From: Ganoderma boninense
Lineage: Eukaryota > Basidiomycota > Agaricomycetes > Polyporales > Polyporaceae
Length of the DNA: 64,000 bases
NCBI GenBank assembly: GCA_002900995.3
Contig: CM035312.1
Span: forward strand, 2,011,653 to 2,075,652
Direction: 5' to 3'
The position numbers and the translations under genes are program-made. Under the pieces are notes generated by a model. The model did not search any database. It saw nothing but the letters and a program-made list of their open reading frames with translations, and was not told where the DNA came from. Below are positions 24,954-37,074 of the stretch, one piece after another. Position 1 is the stretch's first letter; every line of letters begins with the position of its first letter.

Positions 24954-27704
24954 ATGGGCCGACGACGACTACCCTCAGGTTGCTGAAGAGGTCCACATCT
25001 GCGGAGAAAACGGAGCGTGATGCATTTGACATTGCCGAAGTTCGCCGGAACAACGTGTCCTCTACCTATTGACGACGAGGAGATCTACCAGTTCCTAGTC
25101 GCTTATCAGGAAGGAAACGCGGAGGCTTGTACTCGACCCAAAGGTGGGCAAAGTGACCCATATTCCTTGACCTTCCGACTGACATGCACTTTAGGGCTGC
25201 TCCAGGGGAGTTCGGGGAGCGCATTAGCCAACGACTCAAGCTCTCGAAGGACGGCTTCAAGATCCTCTGGCCACAGCCGACAGATGATCCTAACGATCCT
25301 CAGAACGTGAGTCTGCGGGCATGGGCGGATGCGTTCTTGAAGATTCATCTTGGTATAACCAGTGGAGTGCGGGTCGAAAGACACTGCAACTAACCATTGC
25401 AACCCTTGCGGCAATCGTTCCCGACTTTGACGCATCAATAGGTGGGTAACCTCGTCTTCTCGCGAATGCATATGCCTACTGTATGCGCATCTTCAGGGAT
25501 TACGTCGGTGTTTGCTCTGGCCCAACAATTCGGTACTACACCCGATCGTGTCAACCAACTCGGTCAGAGGTATGTAATATGCTTGGCCAGCATGTTATAG
25601 ATGCCACATGAAATCGTTGGCAGTTGGGCAATTTTCCTCATAGGTGAGCTGCTAACGTCTTGCACCGATATCACGCTCACGCGGCATTTAGGATGGGGTG
25701 GGATATTTGCGGTGATGCTAATACGGCGCTACGGTCGGCTCCCGATCATGTTCTGGTCGCAGGTGGATACCAGAACCTCTTTTTCCTCCCCAAACATTTA
25801 TCTCGCATGTTTGCCTTGCAGGTTCTCTCATTGGGTTGTATGATCGGTGTCACTTTCGCGCCCAACCTCAATACATCATCTGGCAAGTACGCCAGAATAT
25901 CCCCGTGTCGCGTGGAGATAATGACAATAGCATAGCGATGCGCGACCTATCTGGGTTTTTCGGGTGTGTTTTACCTGGTCAACTACTCCGTGTTAATGCT
26001 CATCGCCACCTTCAGGGCGTGTGCTCAAGTTTCTGTGAGATCCCGCTCTGGAATGATAGTATTCTAGATCGATCCTGATCATAGTTTAGGGTCTATATAT
26101 CGTGACCGACATGTATCCAGTCCACCTTCAAGCTCGCAAGGTAGGAAAACACTGCTTGTGGGCAAGTCGTAGCTCACATTGAACCCAGCTCAGCATCTGG
26201 ACGATGGGATTCGTTCTATCGCCAGTCTTAGCCCCATTTCTCTTCGGATTCCTAGTGGCGCGTGCCAAGTGCGTTGATTATTCGAACAACAGTCAATGAG
26301 ATGACATCTGACGGTTATTCAATCACGTTAGTTGGAGGTGGTCCTACGGCATCGGGACAATGTACGACGCTATTGTGGTGTTTTTGATCGCATTCTTCCT
26401 CGAGGAAACGTATGTGTATCGCTTCTTCCGAGTTCCCTCAAGTTCTGAACTTCTGCATAATGCTTAGCATGTACGATCGTCACCTTGCCAATCCGCACCC
26501 GTTGGGTCGACCTGGCACTATGCGCTACCGCATCGAGACCTCGTCGGCACCACGGGTTTCGGATGGCACAGCTCCGGCCGTCGTGGAAGACAGTCGTACT
26601 TGCGCCGCTGAAAGTGGTCTGGCGTCCACATCTCTTTGCGATCCTCTGGTACGAAGGCGTTCTCTTTGGTCTCCAAATCGGTCTACACGTACGTACGTGT
26701 TGCTCTCGCCCGCGGTGGAGACCACTTAACACGTCGGGGCCGCCTCTGCTAGGTGACCAACGCCGTCATCCTCGCCAACCCGCCACCCAACGGGTATGGG
26801 TATGACCAGATCCAGATCGCGGCGACGTACGCCAGCTCCCTGGTACGTTTCCTCAGAAGTGTGGTTTGGTCTTCTTGTCGTGTGCTGACAGGAGGTTTAT
26901 CGTCAGGTTGCGGTCTTGATAGGAGAGGTGGTCGGGCGTTACCTCATCGACTGGCTGCTCGAGGTCACGGTTCGGCGGAATAAGGGCGTGTTCGAAGCAG
27001 AGTGTCGTCTCTGGTGAGTTCTAATCGATTCATCCTTAAACCCGTCCCCTCCCTCCCTCGGGATCGAACATCTTTTGACCCAATCGGCCGAACGAGTAGG
27101 GCGTGCTATCCCTCTGCTGCGCTCTTCGTCGTCGGCTTCATCCTTGAAGGCGCGGCGTTCCAGTTTCACCTGCACATCGCCGTGCTTGTGGTTGGGTGGC
27201 TTTGTGCCCAGATTGCCGTCATGATGAATACGTCCGCAGTCTGTGAGTGCTTCGCAGCCCGGTCGCGATCATCAGTCATTAACCATCCACTGTATGCCGC
27301 GACGCGAAGACGCGTACTGCAATGATTGTTTCCCAAGTACCAGGCAAGCAGTCGTCCATTTCCTATACTAGCCAGGGATGCTGATGTCAGTCAATGTGTT
27401 CTAGGGTGAGATCTCAGCGCTGATAAATTTCGCGAGGAGCCTGGGCGGCTTCAGCGTCTCGTACTTCCAAGTGGACTGGGTCACACGTAATGGCGCGCTC
27501 CAGGCGTTCGGGGCAGAGGCCGGGATTGTCGCGGGACTCTTCATCTTGGTCGTCCCTATCCTCCAGATCCAAGGCCAATACTTCCGGGTACGTCTCATCT
27601 TTGGCTTTCGCATCGTAGCTTGGCCTCGTTGTTCATGTCCTCATCGATCTCCTGATCAGACTCACTTCGCTGCCACATAGCCGGCATCACTTGCTCCGGG
27701 GTAG
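24954..27704 (+). pseudogene. MFS transporter, copy B (several 1-nt indels)
   Basis: This is collinear with copy A and nearly identical over 25200-26500. The start region is broken (ATGGGCC against ATGGCC at 24954, extra T near 24980, extra C near 25060). CCC and GGGG runs near 26540-26560 are one base shorter, shifting the exon after the central loop. A shortened G run near 27700 brings the stop forward to 27702-27704. Introns around 26695-26750 differ by real substitutions. As with GT61, homopolymer-length errors are a simpler cause than true decay. Confidence 0.7.
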
Positions 27705-28082
27705 CACATTCGACTCCCGGTCCTCATGTCTAGAACAGAGATCAACCCGTCGGTCAGGTGTAACGAATAAGTGCTAAGATATATCGGCTGGACGATGGCC
27801 TCAAATACCTACTATCCCGGTCATCCGATTCTAAAGGTGTAGGAGACCATCCTTGAATATTACCGTCGCCGTCATATGCATGAATATCTCCATGACTCTA
27901 GAGGAAAGCATGCTGGGACTACAACATCGACTACAGAAATTAACCCAATACGATGAACTACCCCCTCCACCCACACCTTGCCTCGTCCAGCGGACAAGTC
28001 CTTGCACGTCGCCTACAAGCCCGATGCCTAAGTTCTGGAACGAGGTCACCGCACTGCAAGCAAGAACGGACCTAAGCTGTGG

Positions 28083-29340
28083 TCACGAAGAAGATGGCCA
28101 CACTCGAGACACACCTTGGAGGAGATTTTTCGACCGCAGCCCCGGGAAAGTCTCGACAAGCGCCCGCTCGTCTGGGTCTTCGTCCGCAGGAAATCGATAG
28201 CTCAACTCGAATGCCACTTCCGTCAAGGTCTCCGCCCAAGGAGCCTCAGAGATGGCTTCGTCCAGTTCCCCTGCAAATGTGTGCAGGGCTGCGAGGGCGT
28301 GCGAGCTGTGCTGGAACGCCAGCACGATGCTCCGTAAGGCGTGACAGGCGGGAGGGAGGTGTTTGAGCAGCCAGACGAGCCACGTCCAGTCGGGCATGGC
28401 TTCGCGCGCATTTTGGCAGTCCAAGCGCAGCACGCGGAGGGCGGTGCAATTTGACATGTCAAGTTGCTTCTCTGCAAGGTTGTGATTATGAGTCATGCTT
28501 TGCGAGGGATGAAGCCTGCGATGGCGCACCTGTCACTTCGAGTGGGAATCGAGAGCTGGTGAACCGCTTCGAGATGCTGAGCGTGACTTCCTCAAGGGTT
28601 GACCCTGTGGAGGCCCATAGCGCGCCCAGGGCTTGTTGTGGATTGTTGACGGAGAGCTCGTATGAGATGTCGACATCTTGCAGGGAGGGGAATTGGTTGT
28701 ATGCAAGGAGCCAGTCTATCGAGGATGTAGGGTGTTCGGCGACAATACGGAGCGTCTTGAGGAACGGCAGCTCGTATCCAACTGCGGCTGAGGTCTCGGG
28801 ATCTAGTTGTCGCTGGCAATCCAGGTGGGCTACCTGTAATGATTCTAGGTGGGCGAGGGCACGTAGAACGATGGAAAAGTCAGCGACAGTGGTGAACGAG
28901 ACGTCGAATAGGTCTAGAAAGGTGATGGATGTGAACTGTGAGAGCTCTAGGAGGTAATCGGGGCTGTAGCGCGTAGGTAGCCACACTTGCTGATGAATTG
29001 TGAGACGGCGGGGTTCTACCAGGGGGTATGAAGAGAGCGAGAGCGGAAAACGGGCCGCGATGGACATGGCAGGGCGGAAGACGGCGAGAATGGAGTTCTC
29101 GGAGATGGAGAGTTCCTGAATGATGGGGGCGATTTCCGGGGTGGAAGTGAGCAAATCCATGAGGTTATCCAGATGTCTCGGGAGGTTCAGCTCGATGGTG
29201 TGAAAGAGGTTGAACCGGCTACGGGGCAACCATGCTTTGCAAACGAGGGATGTGGAGTGGAGTGCGTTCTCGTCATGGAGGCAGTCGATGACTAGCTCGA
29301 AAAGTTCTAGGGGAAGCCTCCGCACCTCCTGAGCCTGCAT
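28083..29340 (-). CDS. F-box domain protein, copy B
   Basis: The counterpart of 18341-19601, fully open from MQAQEVRRLPLELFELVIDC at 29340 to the stop at 28083. It has the same intron (EVT|EKQLDMSNC). It differs by an in-frame 3-nt deletion (LLAYNQF against LLAIYNQF) and several substitutions (for example RVLRLDCQNAREAMPDW). Here the differences are mostly coding-neutral or conservative, unlike the frame-breaking indels in the neighbouring GT61 and MFS copies. This fits true allelic divergence. Confidence 0.8.
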
Positions 29341-29765
29341 AGGACTCTGAGACGAAGGGGAACGGATAGACGAGATGTGGGGAAACGCAAGTCTTGTGCG
29401 CAGGCCATACCCTGGGAATAGGTAGCAAACCATCAATCACAAGCCGAGTCAGCGACCTTCAACGCCGGAAACGATTACATACATGATGTTTGAACTTGAG
29501 GGGGACCAAGATATCGCTGTAACAAACTGGAAGTTCCAATATCCCCCCCGTCAATTCAAGGCGACTGCGATGAAAGTCGATCGATGAATGAAGTGAGCAA
29601 TGGGCATGCACATTGCAGAGGATCGTGGAAGGAGCCTGTGCCGCTTGCGCAGCTCCGGATCCGACGTGCGCTTCCGCACCTGGAGACTTAGCGCCTGCAC
29701 TGCCACATTCACCATGGTGCATGGTGCATGCTGGCCAGGCGGCCCAGCCAACAGTGGCAGTCCTC

Positions 29766-31483
29766 CATCAGCAAACTAGGCAGCGGGCTTACAGGGATCT
29801 GCAGGTTCAGTAATTGTCTACAATGTCGGTAGAGCATCGTAAGTACCTCGCGGACTCCTGTAGGACGTCGTAAAGCTCTGTAGGAGCCTATAGTATGCCT
29901 CAGAAGAGGCTGTATAGCCCTGTAGTTTGGCCATCAACACATTATAGAGCCATGCAAGACTCTATAGCATATCCTGTGTGCTACGGTAGGGGCCTGCAGT
30001 TGGCCCACCGAAGCGCTGTAGGGACCTACGGAGTCCTATGAAGAATGATGGAGTACGTTGACGCCGTCCGAGATTCCGACCAAACCCTTCCGGATAATGA
30101 TGAATGAACAAAGAAATATATTGTAAAAGGGACCATTGTTCAATACAGCATATATACGCAATGATAAGTATGTGAGTAAGTCGGTACATGTACAGTTACA
30201 GTGATAGGAGGGATAGGAAGGCAAAAAACTTGCAGTGCTAACAGAGAGCAAAAGCGGACGCACCTTGCGAACAAGGCTGCCTGAGTACAGCAAAATGGAA
30301 AGTTGGGGAGCGCAGTGGCTCAGAGTCACAGGTACTCACCTAAATGCATGAACAAGACTGTATAGAACGTACCTGGATGCCCGAGGATGCTTGTGCAAAG
30401 CCTGAACGCCTGCAGAACCCGACGACGAGGCACCTTTGGACCCTCTGCAAGAATGCAAACATGCCAGCAATCGAGTAGAAGATTGAAGACTCACTGCAAG
30501 CTCACTGTTCTCCAGCAGACGTACCTAAACCCCGACGGACGACTGCCGACCGCCTACACACCAGCGAAAGGCCCAAAATTACAAGTACGCACCTTTCTAT
30601 CCCGTGCGACGATCCGAAAATGCACCGAACTAGAAATATAATTTAAAACTCACCTCGATATTGCCTGACAGAGCTGCTGACGATCAGACGGACGTGTGGC
30701 AGGGTGAAGCGAGAAACCGTAGTTGCCATAGTCGGGAAATGCACCTCTGAGGCCACCAGTACCAGAGCGGATGGACGGAGTTCGCTGAGAGGAGACGGAA
30801 AGCAGAAGGAAGATGGTGGACAGAGGTTAAGTGCAAAGTTGGGGTGAAGTCGCGCGGCCCGCGCCTATAACGAGGACTTGGAGTGACTATGACGTCATAC
30901 CACCCTGCCGATTCGAGTAGTCTGGCATGGGATGAAGACTTGTTGGGGTAATGATGGTGGGACGGTTTTGGGTTATAGGCATTTACTGGGGTTGGGGAAG
31001 ATGGACTCGAGCGCGAGGCAGAGGATGAGAGGAGAAGGGAGAAGATCGCCTCTTGAGACACGGCTGGCGGTGTGTCCTCCGCCCGCCCGTACAAAGTGTG
31101 CGACTGATGGGCCTTGGAGCTTGACCATGGTTTGTGATGGGAATGGGACAGAACGGGTATCCAATCGCATAGATGAAGAGATTTATGATTGTTAGGACAC
31201 GGCGGCGGGAATCCTGTGGATGCTTATGGAGCTATGTAAGTTATGGTCGTATCCGATGGACGCCTTACAGATCCCTGTAACTCTTAGGCGTGTCCGCTGA
31301 ACGGACTGCATGGCTCTACAGGAGCGTATCGTCTGCGATAAGATCCTACAGACCACAGTCGTATCCTGCCATTCACTGTAAGGCCCTGCCGGATGGGGCC
31401 GGAGCCTGCGAATTCTTTCAGTCAACTGTACGGTTCCGTAGCGCCCTGCATTGCTTTGCAGTGAAGTTGCGCTTTTGCTGATG
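29766..31483. mobile_element. 1,718-bp non-autonomous TIR element, present only in copy B
   Basis: Comparison with copy A shows an exact insertion. The ends are perfect 10-bp inverted repeats (CATCAGCAAA at 29766 and TTTGCTGATG ending 31483). The dinucleotide TC (29764-29765 and 31484-31485) is duplicated, while the empty site in copy A has one TC (20012-20013). A 3-bp TCC duplication with 9-bp TIRs is an equally possible reading. CTGTAG-type motifs recur in the left 250 bases and appear inverted (CTACAG, TTACAG) in the right 250, as subterminal repeats. No transposase was recognised; short open frames inside are not convincing. It is a class II, cut-and-paste-like element; superfamily not assigned. 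Confidence 0.8.
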
Positions 31484-31859
31484 TCCAGTTCACAGAATTA
31501 ACTACAAATTCCTTAGGCGATAGATCATGCACTTTTACAGTCACAAAGACTTTTTCTAAGTTGGAATCACAGTAGACGGTGCGACTACGGACCCGCGCTT
31601 GCTGGATCAGTGCGGCGGTAAACTGGGCGAAAAACCGCCGTTGATTGCATACCCTGGGAGGCCCTAGTCTAATATTGTCCGGGAGGAGGTCAACTAGATC
31701 CCAATAACTAAAAGCAAATCTACACTAGATATGTATACAGATCAGAGGAGTGTCTCCTTGTTACGAGCACCGCTAGGCCGTAGATGGGACTGGTATAAAT
31801 CTAAGTCGAGGGTTTTGACAATCCGGTGTGCCATCCCAGTCTCAATGTGAAGCCGACAT

Positions 31860-34410
31860 TTAAGCTTCGACGTGGTCGGCACCCTTGCGGTCCGCCTCGA
31901 GCCGGAGGCGGACCTTCTCCACCTCGCGATCCCAGTCGTTGTTCACGCACACCCATACGCCAACTAGAGCGGAGTACACGAGTGAGACGGTTAGGCCAAT
32001 CCAGAGACCGTGCAGCTCCATGTCCCGCCAGAACGCCAGCCATATCCCGAACGGGATACCTGCAGATCAAAGGGGAGAAGAAGCGTCAGATCAGAAGTGT
32101 GGCGTAATGGAGGAAGAGTGGGCGAAAGAAGAGAAGGGAAGAGAGCGGAGACGCACCGATCACATAGTATGCGCTCAGGTTGAGCAACGCGCCCGTGAAC
32201 TGCTTTCCTACAGCGCGCAGGATGCCAGAGGCCACTGCGCTAAGGCCATCAAACACCTGGAAGAGCGCGACCAGCGGCAAAATTGACGCGACGAGGGAGA
32301 CGACGGCTGCCAAGTGGGCGATGGTGAGCTGCCAAGTTCAGCGTCCGAAATGGTAGGATTACGTACACGGATCGTCGTTGAACAAATGCGCCCACGAGTA
32401 TCTGAAAATCATGAACATTGCGCTGTATTGGGACTCGCAGTAAGCTTTTTGTGAGAAGGTTGAGCGCCATAGTGGAATCAAACCTCCAGACGGCGCTGAT
32501 GACCAGCGACATGAGAATCGAACACTTGGCGGCAACGGCAGCTCGCTTCGCATTTTCCTCTCCGAGCAGGTTACCAATGCTGCGACGAACGGTAAGAATG
32601 GTTTAATCACCCCCAGAAATTGATACACGTACCGAACAGATGACGCAACGCTGAGAGCGAACGGGGCTTGGTACGTTGTTGAAGCCGAAACGAGCAGGAC
32701 GGACTGCGTCGCCAGCGCGGTGGGACCGAGCCTGAACAACTGTGTCAGATCCGAAGAGTGTGGCGTATCAAACTGAAGCTCACTGGCTGGCAGCGACTGA
32801 GGAAGGGAAAACTGGTGAACCTCGTGCACAATTGAGCGGAGAAAGAATAGAGACTCACGGCCAACAAGCTCCCAGGACCACCACTCGCTTGCCACTTGAC
32901 CGACCCCGGAAAGGCCGAGCTGGACCAGAACACCGAGACTTGTGAAGCAGCGCATAGACAGCGGATACCACGCAGTCTTCGGCACGAAGAATAGTCCGTA
33001 CACGATGGACAGAATTGAGATAAGGTTGAAAGAAATGGCCGTCGCGATTGGGGCGCCGATAAATCCTAGGCGGAACGGCTCAGGTCCCCATACTGCCCGA
33101 ACGTGTCTCAGTAAACGTTGATCGGAAGCACTTCGGCCACGTACCAAGTAAATAGTTGAGTAGCGCGTTTACAGGCGCCACTCCTAGGATGATTCGTGTG
33201 GGCACAGTAAAGAGGCCTGTCCAATGGCGGATCAGACGTGGTCAATGTTCATGAGCTTCATGGCGCCATCAAGCAACAACGAACCTTGCGATTGGAAATA
33301 GCGGCGCGAGACTGCATTAAACGCGTAGGCAGGGAGCCCGAAAGACGCGTACTTGAGGTAGATAGACGCTAAGCGCGCGACCTCGGGCTCTTGTTTGAGG
33401 AAGAGCAGGATGCTTTCCGAGCTCCACCACACGAACATAATGGGCTGCCAGTGTCAGGAGGAACGTTGTGAGATCCGATGACCCTGGCATGAGGCGCGCT
33501 GCGCGGCGTATGTCACTTACCACAAGCGCGGCAGCCATTACGACGGCTATGATGGATAGAATGAGCCAAAACGTGTGAGATATCGAAGACAAGAGCGGCT
33601 AGACAAGATAGAAGCGGATCCGATCGTCTCCTGCGCGCTCTCAGAAGACACTCACCCATCCGTTGGGACCAAAGACCCACGAGCTGGGGTTGCGAGGATG
33701 TCCATGCGCTGGGGAGCATGGTGTCTAGAGTGCTCGCGAAACCCTGGATGATACTGAATCCAGACACGCTCGCGGTCATCGAGCCCAGGGTCGAAGCGGC
33801 GAGGGCAGTGGTGGACAAGTGTCCGATCGAAATGACGGACGCCACAACGAGCGAGTATTCGAACAGATGAGTGCTAACACGCGTAGGTGAGCAGCTGCAA
33901 CACGAGAGAGCATAATTGTGGAGGGTGGACGACGTAGACGTACCCGAACACAGGGAGGGTGTATTTTGTGAGGATTACCATCTCCTCGCTGAACATACTG
34001 CGGCTCGGCGTGCCATCATCTGGCACGGAGTCGCACTCCTCCTCGATTCGTGGCACAGGTGGTGCCAGGAGGGGCGTGTTTTCGTTGGGCTTCTTGAGTG
34101 GGCCTGAGCGGTGGCCATGCCTGTCCGGGAGGGGGCTCATGGTAGGATTGAAGGGTGGAAGGAGAGAGTTTGGGAAGCTACTCCGACGTTGTGTGAGCGG
34201 CTGGCTTCCGCCGCTCGCATGAATGGGGACACCCGAATTCTCATCCTCGTCTTCGTCAATGTGCGAGGAGGGCGCGACACTGCTCGTTTCCGCTCGTTCG
34301 CTCTGGCTGACGCTCGTGGTGGCGTCGGGTTGGGCAGCAGAGTAGCGCGACAGCAAGGCATAGTCGGACGGCAGCGAGGAGGAGGTATAATGGACGTATG
34401 TGGAGGACAT
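31860..34410 (-). CDS. MATE efflux transporter (complete copy)
   Basis: Multidrug and toxin extrusion transporter, related to yeast Erc1-type vacuolar or plasma-membrane exporters. MSSTYVHYTSSSLPSDYALL starts at 34410, the first true ATG, with a long Ser/Pro-rich cytosolic N-terminus (NENTPLLAPP). Twelve helices follow in several exons: SLVVASVISIGHLSTTALAA, the hallmark AWTSSQPQLVGLWSQRM, PIMFVWWSSESILLFLKQ, YLKYASFGLPAYAFNAVSRR YFQSQ, LGFIGAPIATAISFNLISI, WSWELVG, LGPTALATQSVLL, exon-split GNLLGEENAKRAA, LVALFQVFDGLSAVASGILR and ALVGVWVCVNNDWDREVE. The stop is at 31860-31862. All exons are in frame. It is divergent from SAM50, with 311 bp between the starts. Substrate unknown. Confidence 0.9.
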
Positions 34411-34721
34411 GTTGGTGCTGAACAGGCGGTTTGTGCGCTCGTCAAGGAGGGCCACCAGGACAAGGGTAGAACTTCTGCCAAGAGCGCCGCCTCGGTTTCA
34501 AGTAGTCGGCCCGCGTCCCGGTTCCAAGCTCCGGACTCCACATCATCCCCCTGAGCGTTAATCACCCGGCTTATAGGGGTGTGCTAATGAAGTAAGCTTT
34601 TCATACTTACCGACGGCGATCCAACTAGTACGGGTATTATCGGGTGTGGTAGGCGAGTAAGCGTTGAGATGATGAGCGCCGACTCGAGTTTATCCTCTCT
34701 TACCACCTCATCTTCTAACTT
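34411..34721. promoter_or_regulatory. Divergent promoter between MATE and SAM50
   Basis: These 311 bases separate the two start codons on opposite strands. A shared bidirectional promoter is likely from spacing alone. No strong TATA box was seen. Confidence 0.4.
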
Positions 34722-36830
34722 ATGGCCGACGCGGACCCTGTTGCTCCCCCGTTACAACCCCCACTCCAAAACACATCCTCGCCCCGGGACCTGGAGCCTG
34801 ATGCAGCCGACATAGAGAGATACAAGAAGTGGTGGGAGGAGCGCAAGCTGAGGAAGCTGCGCGGCCAGTATGAGAGCGCCTTCGTCCAGCTGTCCCAACT
34901 GGTGAGTTTACTGCTATGTCTACCCTCGCGCATGTCGTTGACAGGCCCCTGTACGCCCTGTAAAAGGTCAATGAAAACCTCTCAGCTCCCCTGAACATCG
35001 CGTCCGTGCGTGTCCGCGGCGCCGTTCGAACACGCGACTCCTTCCTCGGATCCATCATCGACCCATTCCTTACCTCATCTCCAGACGAGCCGCAGACACT
35101 CGGAACGGTGCTGCACAAAACGAAGAAGATGAAGAGTCTGCTTGAGGAAACCGACCTGTTCAGCCACATCGAGACCGTCATCGACAGGAGCCGCGACGCA
35201 CTCGCGCATCCAGACGATGTCGACGTGATTTTCCTGGCGAAGGAGAAAGGAAGGTACTTCTTGAACACGAGCACGCAAGTAGGGAACAATGAGGGCGGAG
35301 CAGTGAGTGGTCGTTTTTGCTTGAGACTGGCAGTGAAGAGCAGGAAGTCGCGTTCCGGACTCCCCCGGACGAAGACAGAGAACGCCATCCTAAAGGGGGA
35401 GGATCGTTAACTTAAATCCAACGTCTGGCGTCCCATGCGACGTAATGTCGCGAGGCCTGAGTGCCGTCTTCGCCTGGTATTTTGGGTCGTGTGCTGGGCA
35501 TCCGCGCATATGCCCAATAAGCGACGCACGTTCGTGTGACCCCTCTTTCCCATCTCCAGAACGGATTCAATGCGCTGCGCGATGCATACATGATGATCGT
35601 TTAATGACGAACCTTATCAAATTGCAGAGTGCAACATGTCGCGTGCGTAACGCGTTCGGCGGTGCGGAGACTTTCGAGGCCAATGTCGCGTTCGCGACGA
35701 AGACACGGATGTCATTCAATGCGTCTTTGTCCAAGCCGCTCAGCTCGGACCTGAAGACACGCGGAGAGGTCTCATTGTTCGGTCTGGAACGCGACAATTC
35801 GAGCTTTGCGAGCAGTTCGGAAGGTCTGCGTGGTCTCAGGGCAGTCGTTAGGGTGAGCTAGGTCAGCTACCTCCTCCGTAGTGTACTATGGAGAACTCAT
35901 CCGTCTCATTGCGTGTCGCAGACAGGCACACCCCCAACTGGTTCACATGAGTTTGGGTACGAAGCCGTGCTAAGGCATATCAGCAACCTCGCGCCCTCAG
36001 CATCGGTCAGCATGCGCGAGGCTGCTGGTCAGTCGGTCAAGTCTTCTGTCTTCCATTCGTGGACGCGAGACACCCGCGATGATAAGATCCTTGGAACACG
36101 GGGGTCATACACGAAGTTCTTCCATGAGCTCGCAGGAGCAGGAGGCGACACATCGTTCTACAAGGCTGAAGGACACGGGCAACTCGCCCGCTCCCTTTTG
36201 CCCGGCGTAGTAAGTTCCTCCACGCACCGTCGGCAGACATGAAGACCCTAACAGTGTCCCGATTTCCCTAGACGCTGTCGTTGGCTGCTCGCACCGGAGC
36301 ACTCTGGAATTTCGGAGGAAAGTCGTACTTCTCTGATCGATTCCAATTAGGCGGCCCAGTAAGCGTGCGGATGTTCCGCATGAACGGTATGGGCCCTCAT
36401 GATGGTGGTAAGTTCTCGCAAGTTTTATTTTGGAGACGAGTCTTCGACGCGCTTTCTTCCCAGTGGATTCCCTCGGAGGCAACCTGTTTTGGTCAGCAGG
36501 CGTTAGCCTGATCTCCGACTTCCCTCGTAAGCCACATTGGCCTGTCAAAACACACCTTTTCCTCAATGCCGGCCGGCTTGACGTCATGGATACATGTATG
36601 TCGTATGGATCCTTAGTTCGACGGAGGCTCATGGTCGTTTCATAGCACGCCCATTACTCGATAACGTATTGTCGAGTATATCCAAACCGTCCATCTCCGC
36701 CGGTGTTGGTCTCGTGTACAAGCTGGATCCCGTCCGTGTAGAGGTCAACTTCGGCGTCCCGCTAGTCGCGAGCAAGAGCGACGGAGTACGGAAGGGTTTC
36801 CAGGTTGGAATTGGCCTGGACTTTCTGTGA
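34722..36830 (+). CDS. sam50: SAM50/TOB55, mitochondrial outer-membrane beta-barrel insertase
   Basis: Sam50 is the Omp85-family core of the SAM complex that inserts beta-barrel proteins into the mitochondrial outer membrane. MADADPVAPP opens a short cytosolic lead, then WWEERKLRKLRGQYESAFVQL. An intron leads to VNENLSAPLNIASVRVRGA (single POTRA domain), RTRDSFLGSIIDPFL and DDVDVIFLAKEKGRYFLNT. A ~320-nt intron (about 35303-35622) joins NNEGGA|SATCRVRNAFGGAE, the start of the barrel. Barrel exons include GEVSLFGLERDNSSF, HEFGYEAVLRHISNL, HSWTRDTRDDKILGTRG, then FQLGGPVSVRMFRMNGMGPH, which carries the Omp85 loop-6 region (VRMFRMNGMGP, fungal form of VRGF/IRGF), NLFWSAGVSLISDFP and the last strand GFQVGIGLDFL at the stop 36830. 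Complete and in frame. Confidence 0.92.
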
Positions 36831-36970
36831 TTGTCGGTGCGATTCGTTGAATATACCATTCCTTTAATGCCGTATGTTAGCCACTCCAATTTGCAACCAC
36901 GTTTGTTGTGCTGGTGTTGTATTGTAGCTAACGACGACCGCCACTTTGATGCAACCTTTGTTGAAGGTTG

Positions 36971-36977
36971 TATATAA
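36971..36977 (+). promoter_or_regulatory. TATA box of the 37-kb hypothetical gene
   Basis: TATATAA lies 98 bases before the ATG at 37075. It is a strong, correctly placed TATA box for a fungal gene with a leader of some 60-70 bases. Confidence 0.55.
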
Positions 36978-37074
36978 GGCCACTCTAAGGTACGTTGGTT
37001 CTCTATCCTCCTCTCTCCTGACATCGCAGACTCGCCAGCCCTCCACTCCAACAACCAGCTAGCCCACGACGCAA

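Larger units (their letters stand above)
21363..32717. repeat. Large duplicated block, copy B
   Basis: This repeats 11605-21262 in the same order and continues past it. It differs by substitutions (for example in the F-box gene and the MFS introns), by many single-base length changes, often in homopolymers, and by a 1,718-bp insertion at 29766-31483. It starts at the gap. Confidence 0.93.

Noticed and set aside
29766..31483. Helitron or retrotransposon as the source of the insertion
   Set aside because: The ends are inverted repeats with a duplicated target and no CTRR hairpin, no LTRs, no poly(A) tail and no reverse transcriptase.
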